The notes: generated from the sequence alone by a model not told the origin. A stretch of DNA of 64,000 bases from Verrucomicrobiota bacterium (GCA_013286145.1 JABDGH010000002.1:46728-110727), one strand, 5' to 3'. Shown: positions 9,136 through 17,656, numbered from the stretch's first letter. A program made the numbers and translations.

Positions 9136-10118
9136 GGGTTGAGCGCGAGAAGTGTGCGGCGAATGAGGGTGTGGGCGAGGGGAACCTTGTAGCCATTGTG
9201 GGCGAGAGGCTTCGCATCCTTGAGGATGAGGTCGGCGGCCTTGGAGGCGTTCTCGTCGGTGAGCGATTTGCCTTCGAGGAAGTGATGCGCCGCTTCCACC
9301 ATATAGGGCACGGGCGCGACCGCTCCCAGTGCGACACGCACATTAGTGATTTTGCCGTTGGCCACATTTCCCGCTGCAGCACAACTGACCATGGCCCAGT
9401 CGAATTCACTTTTTTCGCTGACCTGGCGGTAGGCGCTGCGGGTGCGTTTGAGCGGTATGCTGGCTGTGAGGAGAAAGTCTTCCGGGTTTAAAGAATTGTG
9501 CGTCTGCGGATTTTTCCAGGCTTCCTGATAAAATTCGGCGATGGATAACGTCTCTGTTTTGCCTGCACGTTTAACTTTAATGGCAACGTCAAGCGCGGCA
9601 AATATCACTGACAGATTGGAAACCACAGGGCTTAGGCACGCACATCCGGTAAAGAGCGAGTGGTATTTATTTTCGCCTTCATGGGCATGACACATATCCC
9701 CGCCACGTTTCAAGCAGACGATATCGGGCTGGCGGTAATACCAGCAGCGCGAATGTTGGAGAAGATTTCCTGCCAGTGTCGCGACGTTGCGGATTTGCGG
9801 TGAACCGATTTCAGAGGCCGCTTCGATCAAGCCAGGTAAAACTTTCTTCAAATCTTCATGCGCCGCAATTTCAGCCACAGTCACGCTTGCTCCGATCTGA
9901 CAGTTGGCGGTATTCGTAACACCCGTGGGGAGAAGGATCGTTCCCAGTTCAGTTGGTTGGCTCATTCCCTTCACATTCACGACAACATCCGGCGATACGA
10001 TGTAATCCTTCATCTCGCCGAGGAGGTCGATCCCGCCCGCAAGGTAACGCCCGTTCTTGCCAATCAGGCTGACAGCTTCGTCGGGGGTGTGGGCGGTGAC
10101 GTATTGGAAGGAGTTCAT
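9132..10118 (-). CDS. xanthine dehydrogenase family FAD-binding subunit (PaoB/YagS-like)
   Basis: This 328-residue medium subunit of a molybdenum hydroxylase carries FAD and relays electrons between the Fe-S subunit and the acceptor. FAD-binding motifs are visible (RYLAGGIDLLGEMK, near the N-terminus, and IRNVATLAGNLLQ). Right after it comes CWYYRQPDIVCLKRGGDMCHAHEGENKYHSLF-type spacing, the extra four-cysteine segment known to hold a [4Fe-4S] cluster in E. coli PaoB. It starts inside the last codon of the small-subunit/large-subunit operon (ATGA overlap with the gene upstream) and overlaps the small Cys-rich gene downstream, so the whole cluster is translationally coupled. Confidence 0.93.
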   Translation of the reverse strand: MNSFQYVTAHTPDEAVSLIGKNGRYLAGGIDLLGEMKDYIVSPDVVVNVKGMSQPTELGTILLPTGVTNTANCQIGASVTVAEIAAHEDLKKVLPGLIEAASEIGSPQIRNVATLAGNLLQHSRCWYYRQPDIVCLKRGGDMCHAHEGENKYHSLFTGCACLSPVVSNLSVIFAALDVAIKVKRAGKTETLSIAEFYQEAWKNPQTHNSLNPEDFLLTASIPLKRTRSAYRQVSEKSEFDWAMVSCAAAGNVANGKITNVRVALGAVAPVPYMVEAAHHFLEGKSLTDENASKAADLILKDAKPLAHNGYKVPLAHTLIRRTLLALNP

Positions 10119-12199
10119 ACGGTGGTGACATTGGGGACTTTACCGAGGGCAGCGAGAACCTTGGCGGGGGTGATGGGAAGGCTGTGGATGCGCACGCCGA
10201 TGGCATTGGCGACCGCATTCGCGATGGCCCCCGCGACGGGAATGACGGCGGGCTCTCCGATACCGATGACACCGCGTTCGGGCTTGTTATGGAGGATGAC
10301 CTCAATGTCAGGCATATCGGCGATATTCGGAATTTTATAGGAATCAAAATTGTTGTTGAGCATCAGGCCGGTGTAGCGATCCATTACCCGCTCTTCGTAC
10401 AAGGCATAGCCGATACCCGAGGTGATGCCTCCGTTGATCTGGCTGGTGGTGGTGAGGGGATTCACGATCAAGCCGCAATCATGCACCGCCACAATTTTTT
10501 TCAGGCGAATGAAACCGGTCTCGGTATCGACTTCGACTTCGGCAAAATTCACGCCACCTGCGCCACCGCTGGAAAGTCCCTTCTGCCATTGACCCTGGGC
10601 CGAGAGGGGAGTGACGCCGAGTTTTTTGCAGGCATCGCTCCAGTTGGCACCACGCGCATCGGCTACGCCAGTCTGTTGCTGAAGGGTCTCGAGCGCTTTT
10701 TGGCACGTATCCCAAATGGCCGGAGCCACCGAAGCCGTGGTACTACTTCCGCCGCTACCTCCAGAGGGAGGCAGGTTGGTGTCGCCGATCTTTACCGTGA
10801 TGTCACTGGGATGAAGTCCAAAAGCTTCTGCGGCCACCATGGCTATCACGGTTCGGGAACCGGTGCCTAAATCCTGCGTCCCGCAACGCATTTCCACGGT
10901 GCCATCGGAGTTGATCTGCACCTCGGCTTTGGTGCCTCCACCTCCACCGCCCCAGGTTCCACCTGCGCACCCGACGCCGGTCTTGATCGGCCCGGGGTCA
11001 CTGCCGGGCTTCTTGTACTTTGCGGCCCAGCCAAATTTATCACGGCCATCACGGTATTCTTCCTGGCGTGTTCCGTCAGGATCGTTCAGCAAGCGGAATT
11101 CGACCGGATCCATCCCGAGTTTTACCGCCAGTTCATCCATCATCGATTCGGTGCTGAAACTTGCGGGTGGATGTCCCGGTGCGCGGAAGGCCGTGGAGGC
11201 GCCTGTGTTGAGGGCAACGCCAAATTGCTTCGAGCGTGAATTAGGAAACCGATAGATGTAAGGCATCGAGATATTCGCGCCTCCTCCACCCCCGGCTGTC
11301 TGGCCACCCCCGCCAATTCCGGGCGATCCGTGATTTTCGACATCGGCAGCGAGCAATTTGCCATCTTTATCTGCGGCGAATTTCACCTTTTGAATGGAGG
11401 AGGGACGATTTCCCACGGCCAGTCCTTGCTCAAGGCGATTCAACATCAATTTCACCGGCGCGCCTGCTGCCTTGGAAAGGTCTGCGGCAATCCTGCCGTG
11501 CGCACCCGCGCCGAATTTCGATCCGAAGCCGCCGCCCATGTAATCGCAAAGCACCTGGATATTGGATTGAGGGATGCCGGCCGCTCCGTTCAAGCTGTCC
11601 CGGACGCTGGAGATGCCCTGTGTCGAGGCCCAGACGGTCGCATGGTCGTTTTGAATCCAGACGACGTTGCCATGAGTTTCCAGCGGATGATGGAGCTGAA
11701 TCTGCGTGCGCAATTCCGCCTCGCAGACAACAGCAGCCGAGGCCATGGCATCATCGACATGTCCATCCTCTCTCACGCTTGGGTCGCTGACATTGGGACT
11801 CTTCTCAAAGACGCGGGGTGAGTCGGGCTTCATCGCATCGTCTTCCTTCACGACAAATGGAAGTGGTTCAGCCGTGACTTCGATAGCTCGCAGTGCATCG
11901 AGGCAAGCCTGCTTCGTCGTTGCGGCTATGGCGGCCAATTCCTGTCCATAATAACGAACCGTCCGATTTTCGCCTCCAGTCAGGATGGCGGCTTTTACTC
12001 CCGGCATCGCCTGGGCCTTCGATAAGTCGATTTTCGTGACCTTGGCTGCGGCCCACTTCGAGCGAAGAATCATTCCGTAAAGCCAGCCCTCGGGTTGTAC
12101 GTCGTAGGTGTACTTGGCACGGCCCGTGACCTTGGCCTCGGCGTCGAGACGCGTGGCGGGCTTGCCGAGAACTTCGCTGGGATTAGGCCACGCTGCCAT
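10115..12199 (-). CDS. xanthine dehydrogenase family molybdopterin-binding subunit (PaoC/YagR-like)
   Basis: The 694-residue large subunit carries the molybdenum cofactor and the hydroxylation site. Family motifs are all present: QLHHPLETH, GGGFGSKFG, AFRAPGHPPASF followed by MMDELA, GTQDLGTGSRT, and VIGIGEPAVIP, whose Glu is the expected catalytic base. The length matches PaoC-type (about 730) rather than eukaryotic-style enzymes. PaoABC-type proteins oxidise aromatic aldehydes in the periplasm; xanthine or another N-heterocycle remains possible. It has no signal peptide of its own, consistent with export alongside the Tat-tagged small subunit. Several glycine runs (GIGGGGQTAGGGGG) form an unusual loop. 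Confidence 0.93.
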   Translation of the reverse strand: MAAWPNPSEVLGKPATRLDAEAKVTGRAKYTYDVQPEGWLYGMILRSKWAAAKVTKIDLSKAQAMPGVKAAILTGGENRTVRYYGQELAAIAATTKQACLDALRAIEVTAEPLPFVVKEDDAMKPDSPRVFEKSPNVSDPSVREDGHVDDAMASAAVVCEAELRTQIQLHHPLETHGNVVWIQNDHATVWASTQGISSVRDSLNGAAGIPQSNIQVLCDYMGGGFGSKFGAGAHGRIAADLSKAAGAPVKLMLNRLEQGLAVGNRPSSIQKVKFAADKDGKLLAADVENHGSPGIGGGGQTAGGGGGANISMPYIYRFPNSRSKQFGVALNTGASTAFRAPGHPPASFSTESMMDELAVKLGMDPVEFRLLNDPDGTRQEEYRDGRDKFGWAAKYKKPGSDPGPIKTGVGCAGGTWGGGGGGTKAEVQINSDGTVEMRCGTQDLGTGSRTVIAMVAAEAFGLHPSDITVKIGDTNLPPSGGSGGSSTTASVAPAIWDTCQKALETLQQQTGVADARGANWSDACKKLGVTPLSAQGQWQKGLSSGGAGGVNFAEVEVDTETGFIRLKKIVAVHDCGLIVNPLTTTSQINGGITSGIGYALYEERVMDRYTGLMLNNNFDSYKIPNIADMPDIEVILHNKPERGVIGIGEPAVIPVAGAIANAVANAIGVRIHSLPITPAKVLAALGKVPNVTTV

Positions 12200-12839
12200 A
12201 ATTTGTTACCGTGGTGGTTTCCGTGACTGTCGCCCCGCTCGCCTTAAGGACGGCCTTGATGACATGCGGATAGGTTCCGCATCGGCAGAGATTACCCGAG
12301 CAGCCCCGCTTGATTTCACTTTCCGTCGGTTTCGGATTTGAGGCCAGCAATGCGGTCGCGGCCATCACCAAGCCGGGCGTGCAAAATCCACACATCAGGG
12401 CATCGCAATCAACGAATGCCTGCTGTACAGCCGTGAGTTGGCCATTCTTACCCAAGCCTTCGATGGTCGTGATTTCATGGCCCTGGGCATCAATGGCCAG
12501 CTTCATGCACGAGTAAGTCAGTTTTCCGTCGATAAAAACGGTGCAGGCGCCACAAGTACCGCGGTCGCAAACTTCCTTTGCCCCGGTGAGAGGACCGTGA
12601 TTGCGCAGGGCATCGAGCAGCGTTACGCGCGGCTCCAATTGGAAGTCCTTCTTTTCTCCATTGATCGAAAGTGTAATAGGCACCGCATCGGGACCCTGCG
12701 GGCCGGGACCGGCGGCCTTGTTGATTTCATCCGCCATCGCGCCAACCTGAACAGAGGCAACCGCCACGGCGCTCGTGCCGATGCTTTTGAGGAAAGTACG
12801 ACGATTGACCGTGGGCAGTGAAGAAGGATTCGAGCTCAT
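12183..12839 (-). CDS. Tat-exported [2Fe-2S] subunit of xanthine dehydrogenase family
   Basis: The 218-residue small subunit begins with a twin-arginine signal (NRRTFLKSIGTSAVAVASV), so the holoenzyme is probably assembled in the cytoplasm and exported. The first [2Fe-2S] site reads CDRGTCGACTVFIDGKLTYSC; the second reads MCGFCTPG ... CSGNLCRCG. This is the usual plant-ferredoxin domain plus four-helix domain. It is the first gene of the structural operon and overlaps the Moco subunit gene by 17 bases. E. coli PaoA has the same layout with a Tat signal. No electron acceptor such as a cytochrome c is adjacent. Confidence 0.95.
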   Translation of the reverse strand: MSSNPSSLPTVNRRTFLKSIGTSAVAVASVQVGAMADEINKAAGPGPQGPDAVPITLSINGEKKDFQLEPRVTLLDALRNHGPLTGAKEVCDRGTCGACTVFIDGKLTYSCMKLAIDAQGHEITTIEGLGKNGQLTAVQQAFVDCDALMCGFCTPGLVMAATALLASNPKPTESEIKRGCSGNLCRCGTYPHVIKAVLKASGATVTETTTVTNYGSVA

Positions 12840-12861
12840 GGGAGAATCTTTAAAACTTCGG

Positions 12862-13485
12862 TTAAGTCAGTTGCTGCGTCGTCTGTGCTGAAGCTTGCTT
12901 GTAGTCATCAGGAGTGTCGATGTCTAGGAGAACTCCGGAATCGGAACACGTCAAGTCCAGTACTCGTTCCAAATATAAACTTATGAAATCGTGCAAAGTT
13001 GCGGTAGAGGTGTTGGCGAGTTCCTTTGCCATGGTTGCCGGGAGCGCCACGGGATGAGCGGGTACGCCTTGAAAAACGGTTCGTATGATTTTGTCCGGGG
13101 CGGTTTCGCACGCTTGCAGCACTTTGCGAAGGGTTTCGATTTCTAAGTGCGGTTGATCGCCGAGTGCGATAACCAGATGAGTGAAGGAAGGATTCTCAAT
13201 GACCCGGCGCGCTGCGGTAACGACCGATCCCATCATGCCTCGTTCCGGTGCCAGTGTCGCGGTTCGTTCCCCGGGCAGCAGTCCCAGCCGCTCCAATTCC
13301 AATCGCACCGGTGTACCTTCACCCTGGGCATGGACGACGAGAATTTTTTCTGCCCCGGCCTCACGCCACTGCTGGATGATATGGCCCACGATGCTTGTTT
13401 TGTCCCACGGCAGGCATAGCTTGGGCTGGCCCATGCGGCGCGATTCCCCAGCGGCAAGAATCGCGACCAAGGGGCGGATCGTCAT
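12862..13485 (-). CDS. MocA-like molybdenum cofactor nucleotidyltransferase
   Basis: This 207-residue NTP-transferase-fold protein opens with VAILAAGESRRMGQPKLCLPW, the LAAGxSxRMGxxK nucleotide-binding signature of MobA/MocA/CoxL-accessory proteins, and has IALGDQPHLE as the metal-binding acidic motif. MocA attaches CMP to molybdopterin to give the MCD form used by xanthine dehydrogenase-family enzymes, which fits its place just upstream of the subunit genes in the same direction. The gap to the small-subunit gene is 22 bases. MobA (GMP) is less likely in this context. Confidence 0.88.
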   Translation of the reverse strand: MTIRPLVAILAAGESRRMGQPKLCLPWDKTSIVGHIIQQWREAGAEKILVVHAQGEGTPVRLELERLGLLPGERTATLAPERGMMGSVVTAARRVIENPSFTHLVIALGDQPHLEIETLRKVLQACETAPDKIIRTVFQGVPAHPVALPATMAKELANTSTATLHDFISLYLERVLDLTCSDSGVLLDIDTPDDYKQASAQTTQQLT

Positions 13486-13495
13486 ACATTTTTAT

Positions 13496-13520
13496 GTCAT
13501 CCCGAGCTTGTCGAGGAACC
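13496..13520 (+). repeat. solo end of the GTCATCCCGAGC inverted-repeat family
   Basis: The sequence GTCATCCCGAGCTTGTCGAGGAAC matches one end of the complete elements at 15232-15371 and 41552-41693. It lies between the MocA-like gene and the DUF1326-like gene with no partner end. Confidence 0.8.
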
Positions 13521-13526
13521 TCTTAT

Positions 13527-14243
13527 TTAGAGCGAAGCAGTTTTAGGCGCGCCGCAAAGGGCTGGAACGGGAAGATCAGTATAACCAAAACGTCCGACGA
13601 AAAGCGTCCGGCGTCCATGATCCGTCCACTTCAGCGAAAGACGGGGCTCGACAATCCGCGATTGCCCCAGTTCATCGACCACGAACGAGCTTGTCTCGCT
13701 TCGCGGTTGATACCAGAGCATTTCACCGCACCCGCCGACGTTGCAGGCCAGGGGAGTTCCACCGTTAAAAACAACATCTTTACCGGCGAAAAAAGTCACT
13801 TTGTCCTCCGCAATCTGCGTTTGCAAATTCACGGATTTCACGTCGGCATCGCCCAATTTTACCGTCGTGTTGGTGCGGGCCCATGCGGTCAACGCGGCTT
13901 TTTGTTCAGCTGAAATTCCGGTTGGAAGATAAGCCACGACAGCGCGGGCCGGTTTGGTTGCATCCGCCAGGTTGACGTCGCTTTTTTCAAGAAGGGCGAC
14001 AGTCAGGCCAGTTAACGGCACGCCATTGAGTTGACCGCTGTCGAATTGCCAGACGCGCAGGGCGTAATGATTTTGCATCCCCACTTCGGAGGAGACGACG
14101 CAACTGCCTGCGAACAATTCGCACGAATGGAGTTCCACCACGCGTCCACGCGGCGCGTTCCAATCAGTCGGCGATGCCGACCAGGCGGGCAGGCTTGCGA
14201 TCAGGGTCAGGAGAAGAAACGGAAGGATTTTGTTGGGCAACAT
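13527..14243 (-). CDS. secreted DUF1326-like protein
   Basis: From the ATG at 14243 the protein has a signal peptide (MLPNKILPFLLLTLIASLPAWSA). The track start at 14273 is a TTG and ATG 14258 is another option. The mature part reads RGRVVELHSCELFAGSCVVSSE, then GLTVALLEK and ARAVVAYLP, with a later cysteine pair in LACNVGGCGEMLW. This resembles the DUF1326 family, of unknown function, whose members have conserved cysteines near the start; I rate that as probable rather than sure. The 5' end overlaps the 3' end of xdhC by about 80 bases on the same strand, so the two are probably in one transcript. Confidence 0.65.
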   Translation of the reverse strand: MLPNKILPFLLLTLIASLPAWSASPTDWNAPRGRVVELHSCELFAGSCVVSSEVGMQNHYALRVWQFDSGQLNGVPLTGLTVALLEKSDVNLADATKPARAVVAYLPTGISAEQKAALTAWARTNTTVKLGDADVKSVNLQTQIAEDKVTFFAGKDVVFNGGTPLACNVGGCGEMLWYQPRSETSSFVVDELGQSRIVEPRLSLKWTDHGRRTLFVGRFGYTDLPVPALCGAPKTASL

Positions 14244-15156
14244 AGGAAGCTCGTTCATTGATGTATTGGGCAATGATGCTCACCGCAATTTCCGGCACGG
14301 TTTGCGCGGCGATATTCACGCCAACTGGACACGATAATCTGGAAAGAGCGCTTTCGCCACCGATTTTTTCAGCGAGGAAATGTTCGCGAATCGTCCGGGC
14401 TTTGCGTCGACTGCCGATCATTCCGAGGAAGGCAAAACCGTGGTCGATCCAGTGCCGCAGCACGAGGGCGTCGTGACGATGGCCGCGCGTCACGATCAAT
14501 CCGAAAGCGCCATGTGCGGGCAGGGGTTCTCGCAAATTCTCTCCCCAATCGCCGACGCGCAAAGTGACTTCGCGTGGAAAGAATTCGTGATTGGTCAATG
14601 CGGGACGATCGTCGAAGACGGTGACGGCAAAATCGAGTCCCAGCGCGAGGGGCGCAACGGCCTGCGCGATATGTCCCGCCCCGGCAATCCAGAGCGCGCA
14701 GGGTGGCGACACTGTTTCCCGGTAGCGCCAATTTTCCCCAGCGGCTTCAGTTGCATCCGCCCACGCAATCTGATCATCCATCGTCACACCCCAGATGCGT
14801 TTACTCTGCCGCCGGGCCAATTCATTCCAAATCGGTGCGGCGGAATTTATTCGTGGCAGGATGACGCCGCTGACCCGTCCTCCGCAGACCAAACCGTCGT
14901 CCCAGCCAAAATCGTGATCCAAAACGAGGTCGAAAGTTTCCGGCTTGCCCGTTCGCAACGCCTGCCGCGCTCGATCCTGGATTTCCGCTTCAAGGCAGCC
15001 GCCGCCCATCGTTCCCACGATCCGGCCATCCTCGAAAAACAGTGCCTTCGCGCCAACTTTTTGCGGACTCGATCCGCGTACCTCGGTGATGATCCCCAGC
15101 GCGACCGGTTCCTTTGCCGCTACCGTAGCGGAGAGCGATTCATAAAACGTGGCCAC
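14164..15156 (-). CDS. xdhC: XdhC/CoxI family protein (xanthine dehydrogenase maturation)
   Basis: XdhC proteins bind the molybdenum cofactor, help its sulfuration and insert it into xanthine dehydrogenase-type enzymes. The N-terminal XdhC_CoxI part shows ALGIITEVRGSSPQKVGAKA and GTMGGGCLEAEIQ. The C-terminal Rossmann part shows LWIAGAGHIAQAVAPLA and FLGMIGSRRKARTIREH. The track start at 15303 lies beyond an inverted-repeat element whose translation (IPRQARDDG) forms the first residues. I prefer GTG 15156 (codon 50, VATFYESLSATV...), which starts at the domain border. It sits upstream of the DUF1326-like gene and points the same way as the hydroxylase cluster it probably serves. Confidence 0.9.
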   Translation of the reverse strand: MATFYESLSATVAAKEPVALGIITEVRGSSPQKVGAKALFFEDGRIVGTMGGGCLEAEIQDRARQALRTGKPETFDLVLDHDFGWDDGLVCGGRVSGVILPRINSAAPIWNELARRQSKRIWGVTMDDQIAWADATEAAGENWRYRETVSPPCALWIAGAGHIAQAVAPLALGLDFAVTVFDDRPALTNHEFFPREVTLRVGDWGENLREPLPAHGAFGLIVTRGHRHDALVLRHWIDHGFAFLGMIGSRRKARTIREHFLAEKIGGESALSRLSCPVGVNIAAQTVPEIAVSIIAQYINERASYVAQQNPSVSSPDPDRKPARLVGIAD

Positions 15157-15231
15157 ATGGACAGGATAGCCGGGTTGTGCCCGATGCCAAGGGTACTTGT
15201 AAGAGGTGAAACCAATTTGTTTTTCAGTTCC

Positions 15232-15371
15232 GTCATCCCGAGCTTGTCGAGGGATCAGACACGCTTTTATTTCCCTGAAAGTTCGGCCATCACGAAAAGG
15301 CACTGTATTCTAATCTCCCAACTTTTTGATTGTCCATAATGCGTCTGATCCCTCGACAAGCTCGGGATGAC
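15232..15371. repeat. 140-bp inverted-repeat element (GTCATCCCGAGC family)
   Basis: The ends are inverted copies: GTCATCCCGAGCTTGTCGAG... on the left (15232 on) and its reverse complement CTCGACAAGCTCGGGATGAC on the right (ending 15371). About 28 bases per arm match exactly. The interior is unlike that of the 41.5-kb copy although the total length is almost the same (140 and 142). It separates xdhC from the Rrf2 gene and carries no ORF; it resembles a MITE or REP-like element. Confidence 0.9.
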
Positions 15372-15459
15372 GTTTTTTGCATTTCTATTTTTTCATATCA
15401 GGACGCAGCTTCACAAACCTGAAACTTGCAAAGTCGATAAGAATGATCGACTATTGCGT

Positions 15460-15930
15460 ATGCGTCTCTCAAAAAAAGGTGAATATGCGGTGCGCGCCTT
15501 GGTTGAAATCGGATTTGAATCGCATCTCAGGCCCAACAGCCTGATCCAAATTTCGACTGTTGCCCACCGCACCAACATTCCTGAAAAATTTCTGGAACAA
15601 ATTCTTCTCGCGCTGCGTAACGGCGGCGTTTTGAAAAGCAAACGCGGCGTGGAAGGTGGCTACTCGCTCGCCAAGGCACCGAAGGACATCACGCTGGGCG
15701 AAGTCATCCGCCTGCTCGACGGGCCTCTCGCGCCGATCCCGTGCGTGAGCAAAAGCGCCTACGAACCCTGTTCGTGTCCTGAGGAGGAATCGTGCGGACT
15801 GCGTATCGCCATGCAACAGGTGCGCGACGCCATCGCGGGCATTCTCGACAGCTACACGCTTGCTCGTTTAATCGGCGAAGTGCAGAAGCATCGCACCACC
15901 AAAAAGACCGAATGGCAGTTTGAGATTTGA
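15460..15930 (+). CDS. Rrf2 family transcriptional regulator
   Basis: From ATG 15460 the protein is 156 residues with the Rrf2 winged helix (MRLSKKGEYAVRALVEIGF, IPEKFLEQILLALRNGGVLKSKRGVEGGYSLAK). A cysteine cluster in the expected position (PCVSKSAYEPCSCPEEESCGLR) suggests Fe-S binding, as in IscR, NsrR and RsrR. The longer track ORF from 15367 begins inside the repeat element and is not credible. It is divergent from xdhC, so it might control the molybdenum hydroxylase genes, but Rrf2 proteins often act elsewhere. Confidence 0.9.
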   Translation: MRLSKKGEYAVRALVEIGFESHLRPNSLIQISTVAHRTNIPEKFLEQILLALRNGGVLKSKRGVEGGYSLAKAPKDITLGEVIRLLDGPLAPIPCVSKSAYEPCSCPEEESCGLRIAMQQVRDAIAGILDSYTLARLIGEVQKHRTTKKTEWQFEI

Positions 15931-15946
15931 AGATCGTTCTCTCTCC

Positions 15947-15973
15947 GTCATCCCGAGCTTGTCGAGGGATCAG
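15947..15973 (+). repeat. solo end of the GTCATCCCGAGC family
   Basis: GTCATCCCGAGCTTGTCGAGGGATCAG occurs just after the Rrf2 stop codon, identical to one arm of the complete elements. No second arm is found before 16175. Confidence 0.85.
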
Positions 15974-15983
15974 TTCAGTGAAA

Positions 15984-16043
15984 AAAGGGGGGCAGGCGTG
16001 CTTTATGGTGACAAATGAAGTCCCGTTCCGAAATCGAAAAGAT
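15984..16043 (+). repeat. left direct repeat flanking the AlbA_2 gene
   Basis: The core ATGGTGACAAATGAAGTCCC at 16005 on, with GTTCCGAAATCGAAA after it, matches the copy at 17411-17446 with one mismatch over about 35 bases. Looser similarity extends about 20 bases upstream (G-rich run followed by GGCGTGCTTT versus GGCGCGTTTT). Both copies read in the same direction and enclose one gene. Confidence 0.85.
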
Positions 16044-16174
16044 GATAGCCGCATAAATTGTCCACAAGGCACCCCTCCAAACGGTTGTTCACGTAAAGAA
16101 AGCGTCTTTTGTACCGGGTTTAAGTATCCTCTAGTCTGTGCGCTTGGATAATTTCATGCCATTATAGCACGAGC

Positions 16175-17314
16175 ATGGACAACAAACCTCTCGCAGAGAT
16201 AACCGAAAGCGATCTACAAGAATTAATTGCGAACGAAGTAGCAGAAGGCCGCGCCATCGACTATAAACGCGAGACGAATTGTACTCAGGATGCTGAGAAG
16301 AAAGAATTTCTGGCCGATATTTCATCCTTCGCAAATACGTTGGGGGGCCATGTTATTATCGGAATGGAGGAGCAGAATGCCCTCCCAACAAATCTTGTCG
16401 GAATCCCCAAGGCGACTACAGATCAACTCATTTTACAAATCGAAGGGATAATCCGTGATGGACTTGATCCTCGCTTGGTTGGAGTTCAATCGCAAGTAGT
16501 TGATCTTAGCAACGGCAACGCTGCTTTAGTCGTGCGAATACCAAAGAGTTTCGCTGCGCCACACATGGTTTTCTTTAAGCGAACGTCTCGCTTTTATGCA
16601 CGTACCTCACGAGGAAAATATCAACTTGATGCGGGAGAAATACGACAAGCTTTTCTTCTTTCTGACACTTTAACAAAAAATATTGAAGACTTTCGTCTGA
16701 ATCGTTTGGCCGCCCTAAAGGCGAACGAGACGCTTTATCCGATGCCCGAAGGAGGCAAAATCGTCCTTCATGTCATTCCTGTAGGTGCTTTCACTGCCCC
16801 TGATGCGGTGGATCTTTCCAAGATCGACGCTACAGATGATCTTTGGAAGAATTTATTGCCTATGGCATCCTCGGGATGGGATCGGAGGTATAATCTTGAG
16901 GGTTGGCTAATGCACGCCGTAACTAGAGGCCAAGTTGAATCTAAGTCCTACACTCAAGTATTCCGAAACGGATGCGTCGAAATGGTGGAAGGCCGTAAGA
17001 TTACAGGAAGCCCATATGAAGCGTTTTGGGAACCAAATATCATCGAGGCGCTGGATAAGCTCTTAGTTTTCTTTTCAACGGCTGGATTACAACCGCCGTT
17101 GATTGTGATGTTGAGCTTTCTCGGGGTAGGCCAATGCGAAGCACGCGACATGAATCCTTTACGGAGGGTCGAATCTGCCCACCCTGTCGAGCGAGAAGAC
17201 ATTGTATGTGATCCTCTGTGGATTCAAGAGATAGGAAAATCTGCGACGGATATTCTTCGCCCAGCCTTTGATCGTGCATGGAACGCCTGCGGGTATCCCA
17301 AGTTTCCGTACTGA
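16175..17314 (+). CDS. AlbA_2 (Schlafen-type) DNA-binding domain protein
   Basis: The N-terminal 150 residues match the AlbA_2/Schlafen domain: AIDYKRETNC (the E-x-K type catalytic/nucleic-acid region), FLADISSFANTLGGHVIIGMEE, and RFYARTSRGKYQLDAGEIRQAF. The C-terminal part, about residues 165-379, is a helical region with no domain I recognise. AlbA_2 proteins occur as predicted regulators and in defence and toxin-like settings. The gene is bracketed by direct repeats and lies next to tRNA-Pro, both hints of horizontal arrival. Its more even, AT-tolerant codon use also differs from the neighbouring GC-rich genes by eye. Function is not established. Confidence 0.8.
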   Translation: MDNKPLAEITESDLQELIANEVAEGRAIDYKRETNCTQDAEKKEFLADISSFANTLGGHVIIGMEEQNALPTNLVGIPKATTDQLILQIEGIIRDGLDPRLVGVQSQVVDLSNGNAALVVRIPKSFAAPHMVFFKRTSRFYARTSRGKYQLDAGEIRQAFLLSDTLTKNIEDFRLNRLAALKANETLYPMPEGGKIVLHVIPVGAFTAPDAVDLSKIDATDDLWKNLLPMASSGWDRRYNLEGWLMHAVTRGQVESKSYTQVFRNGCVEMVEGRKITGSPYEAFWEPNIIEALDKLLVFFSTAGLQPPLIVMLSFLGVGQCEARDMNPLRRVESAHPVEREDIVCDPLWIQEIGKSATDILRPAFDRAWNACGYPKFPY

Positions 17315-17389
17315 CGTAGCTAAGTGGCAGATTGCCTCTTTGACAAAGAGGCTTCATCATAGCGCGGAATGATTGCGATTCCGAATATA

Positions 17390-17449
17390 AAAAGAGGACG
17401 GGCGCGTTTTATGGTGACAAATGAAGTCCCGTTCCAAAATCGAAAGATG
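17390..17449 (+). repeat. right direct repeat flanking the AlbA_2 gene
   Basis: Second copy of the repeat at 15984-16043, with the core ATGGTGACAAATGAAGTCCC at 17411. It ends about 125 bases before tRNA-Pro. Each copy begins a short frame reading MVTNEVPF(R/Q)NRK, so the repeat could be the remnant of a longer coding element, but neither frame continues far. Confidence 0.85.
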
Positions 17450-17574
17450 CATGTTCCCCGAGTTAATGAGCAGGATATGTCTTCCTTTCAGGCGACAGGC
17501 CGCTTAGGATGTCTCGGTGATTGGGAGCGCGTAAAGTTTCACCGATGCGCTTTCCAGAGTATGTTCAGTCTATC

Positions 17575-17648
17575 CGGAGTGTAGCTTAGCTTGGTAGAGC
17601 GCCTGGTTTGGGACCAGGAGGTCGCAGGTTCAAATCCTGTCACTCCGA
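17575..17648 (+). tRNA. tRNA-Pro (anticodon TGG)
   Basis: The cloverleaf reads directly. The acceptor arm is CGGAGTG paired with CACTCCG, discriminator A at 17648. The D-arm region is AGCTTGGTAGAGC. The anticodon stem CCTGG/CCAGG encloses the loop TTTGGGA, giving anticodon TGG. The T-arm is CAGGTTCAAATCCTG. The CCA end is not encoded. It is the only tRNA seen in the window and may have served as an integration landmark for the element to its left. Confidence 0.98.
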
Positions 17649-17656
17649 TGCCTGAT

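Noticed and set aside
15984-17449. Prophage or integrative element at tRNA-Pro
   Set aside because: There is no integrase, no structural gene, and the repeats do not match the tRNA 3' end.
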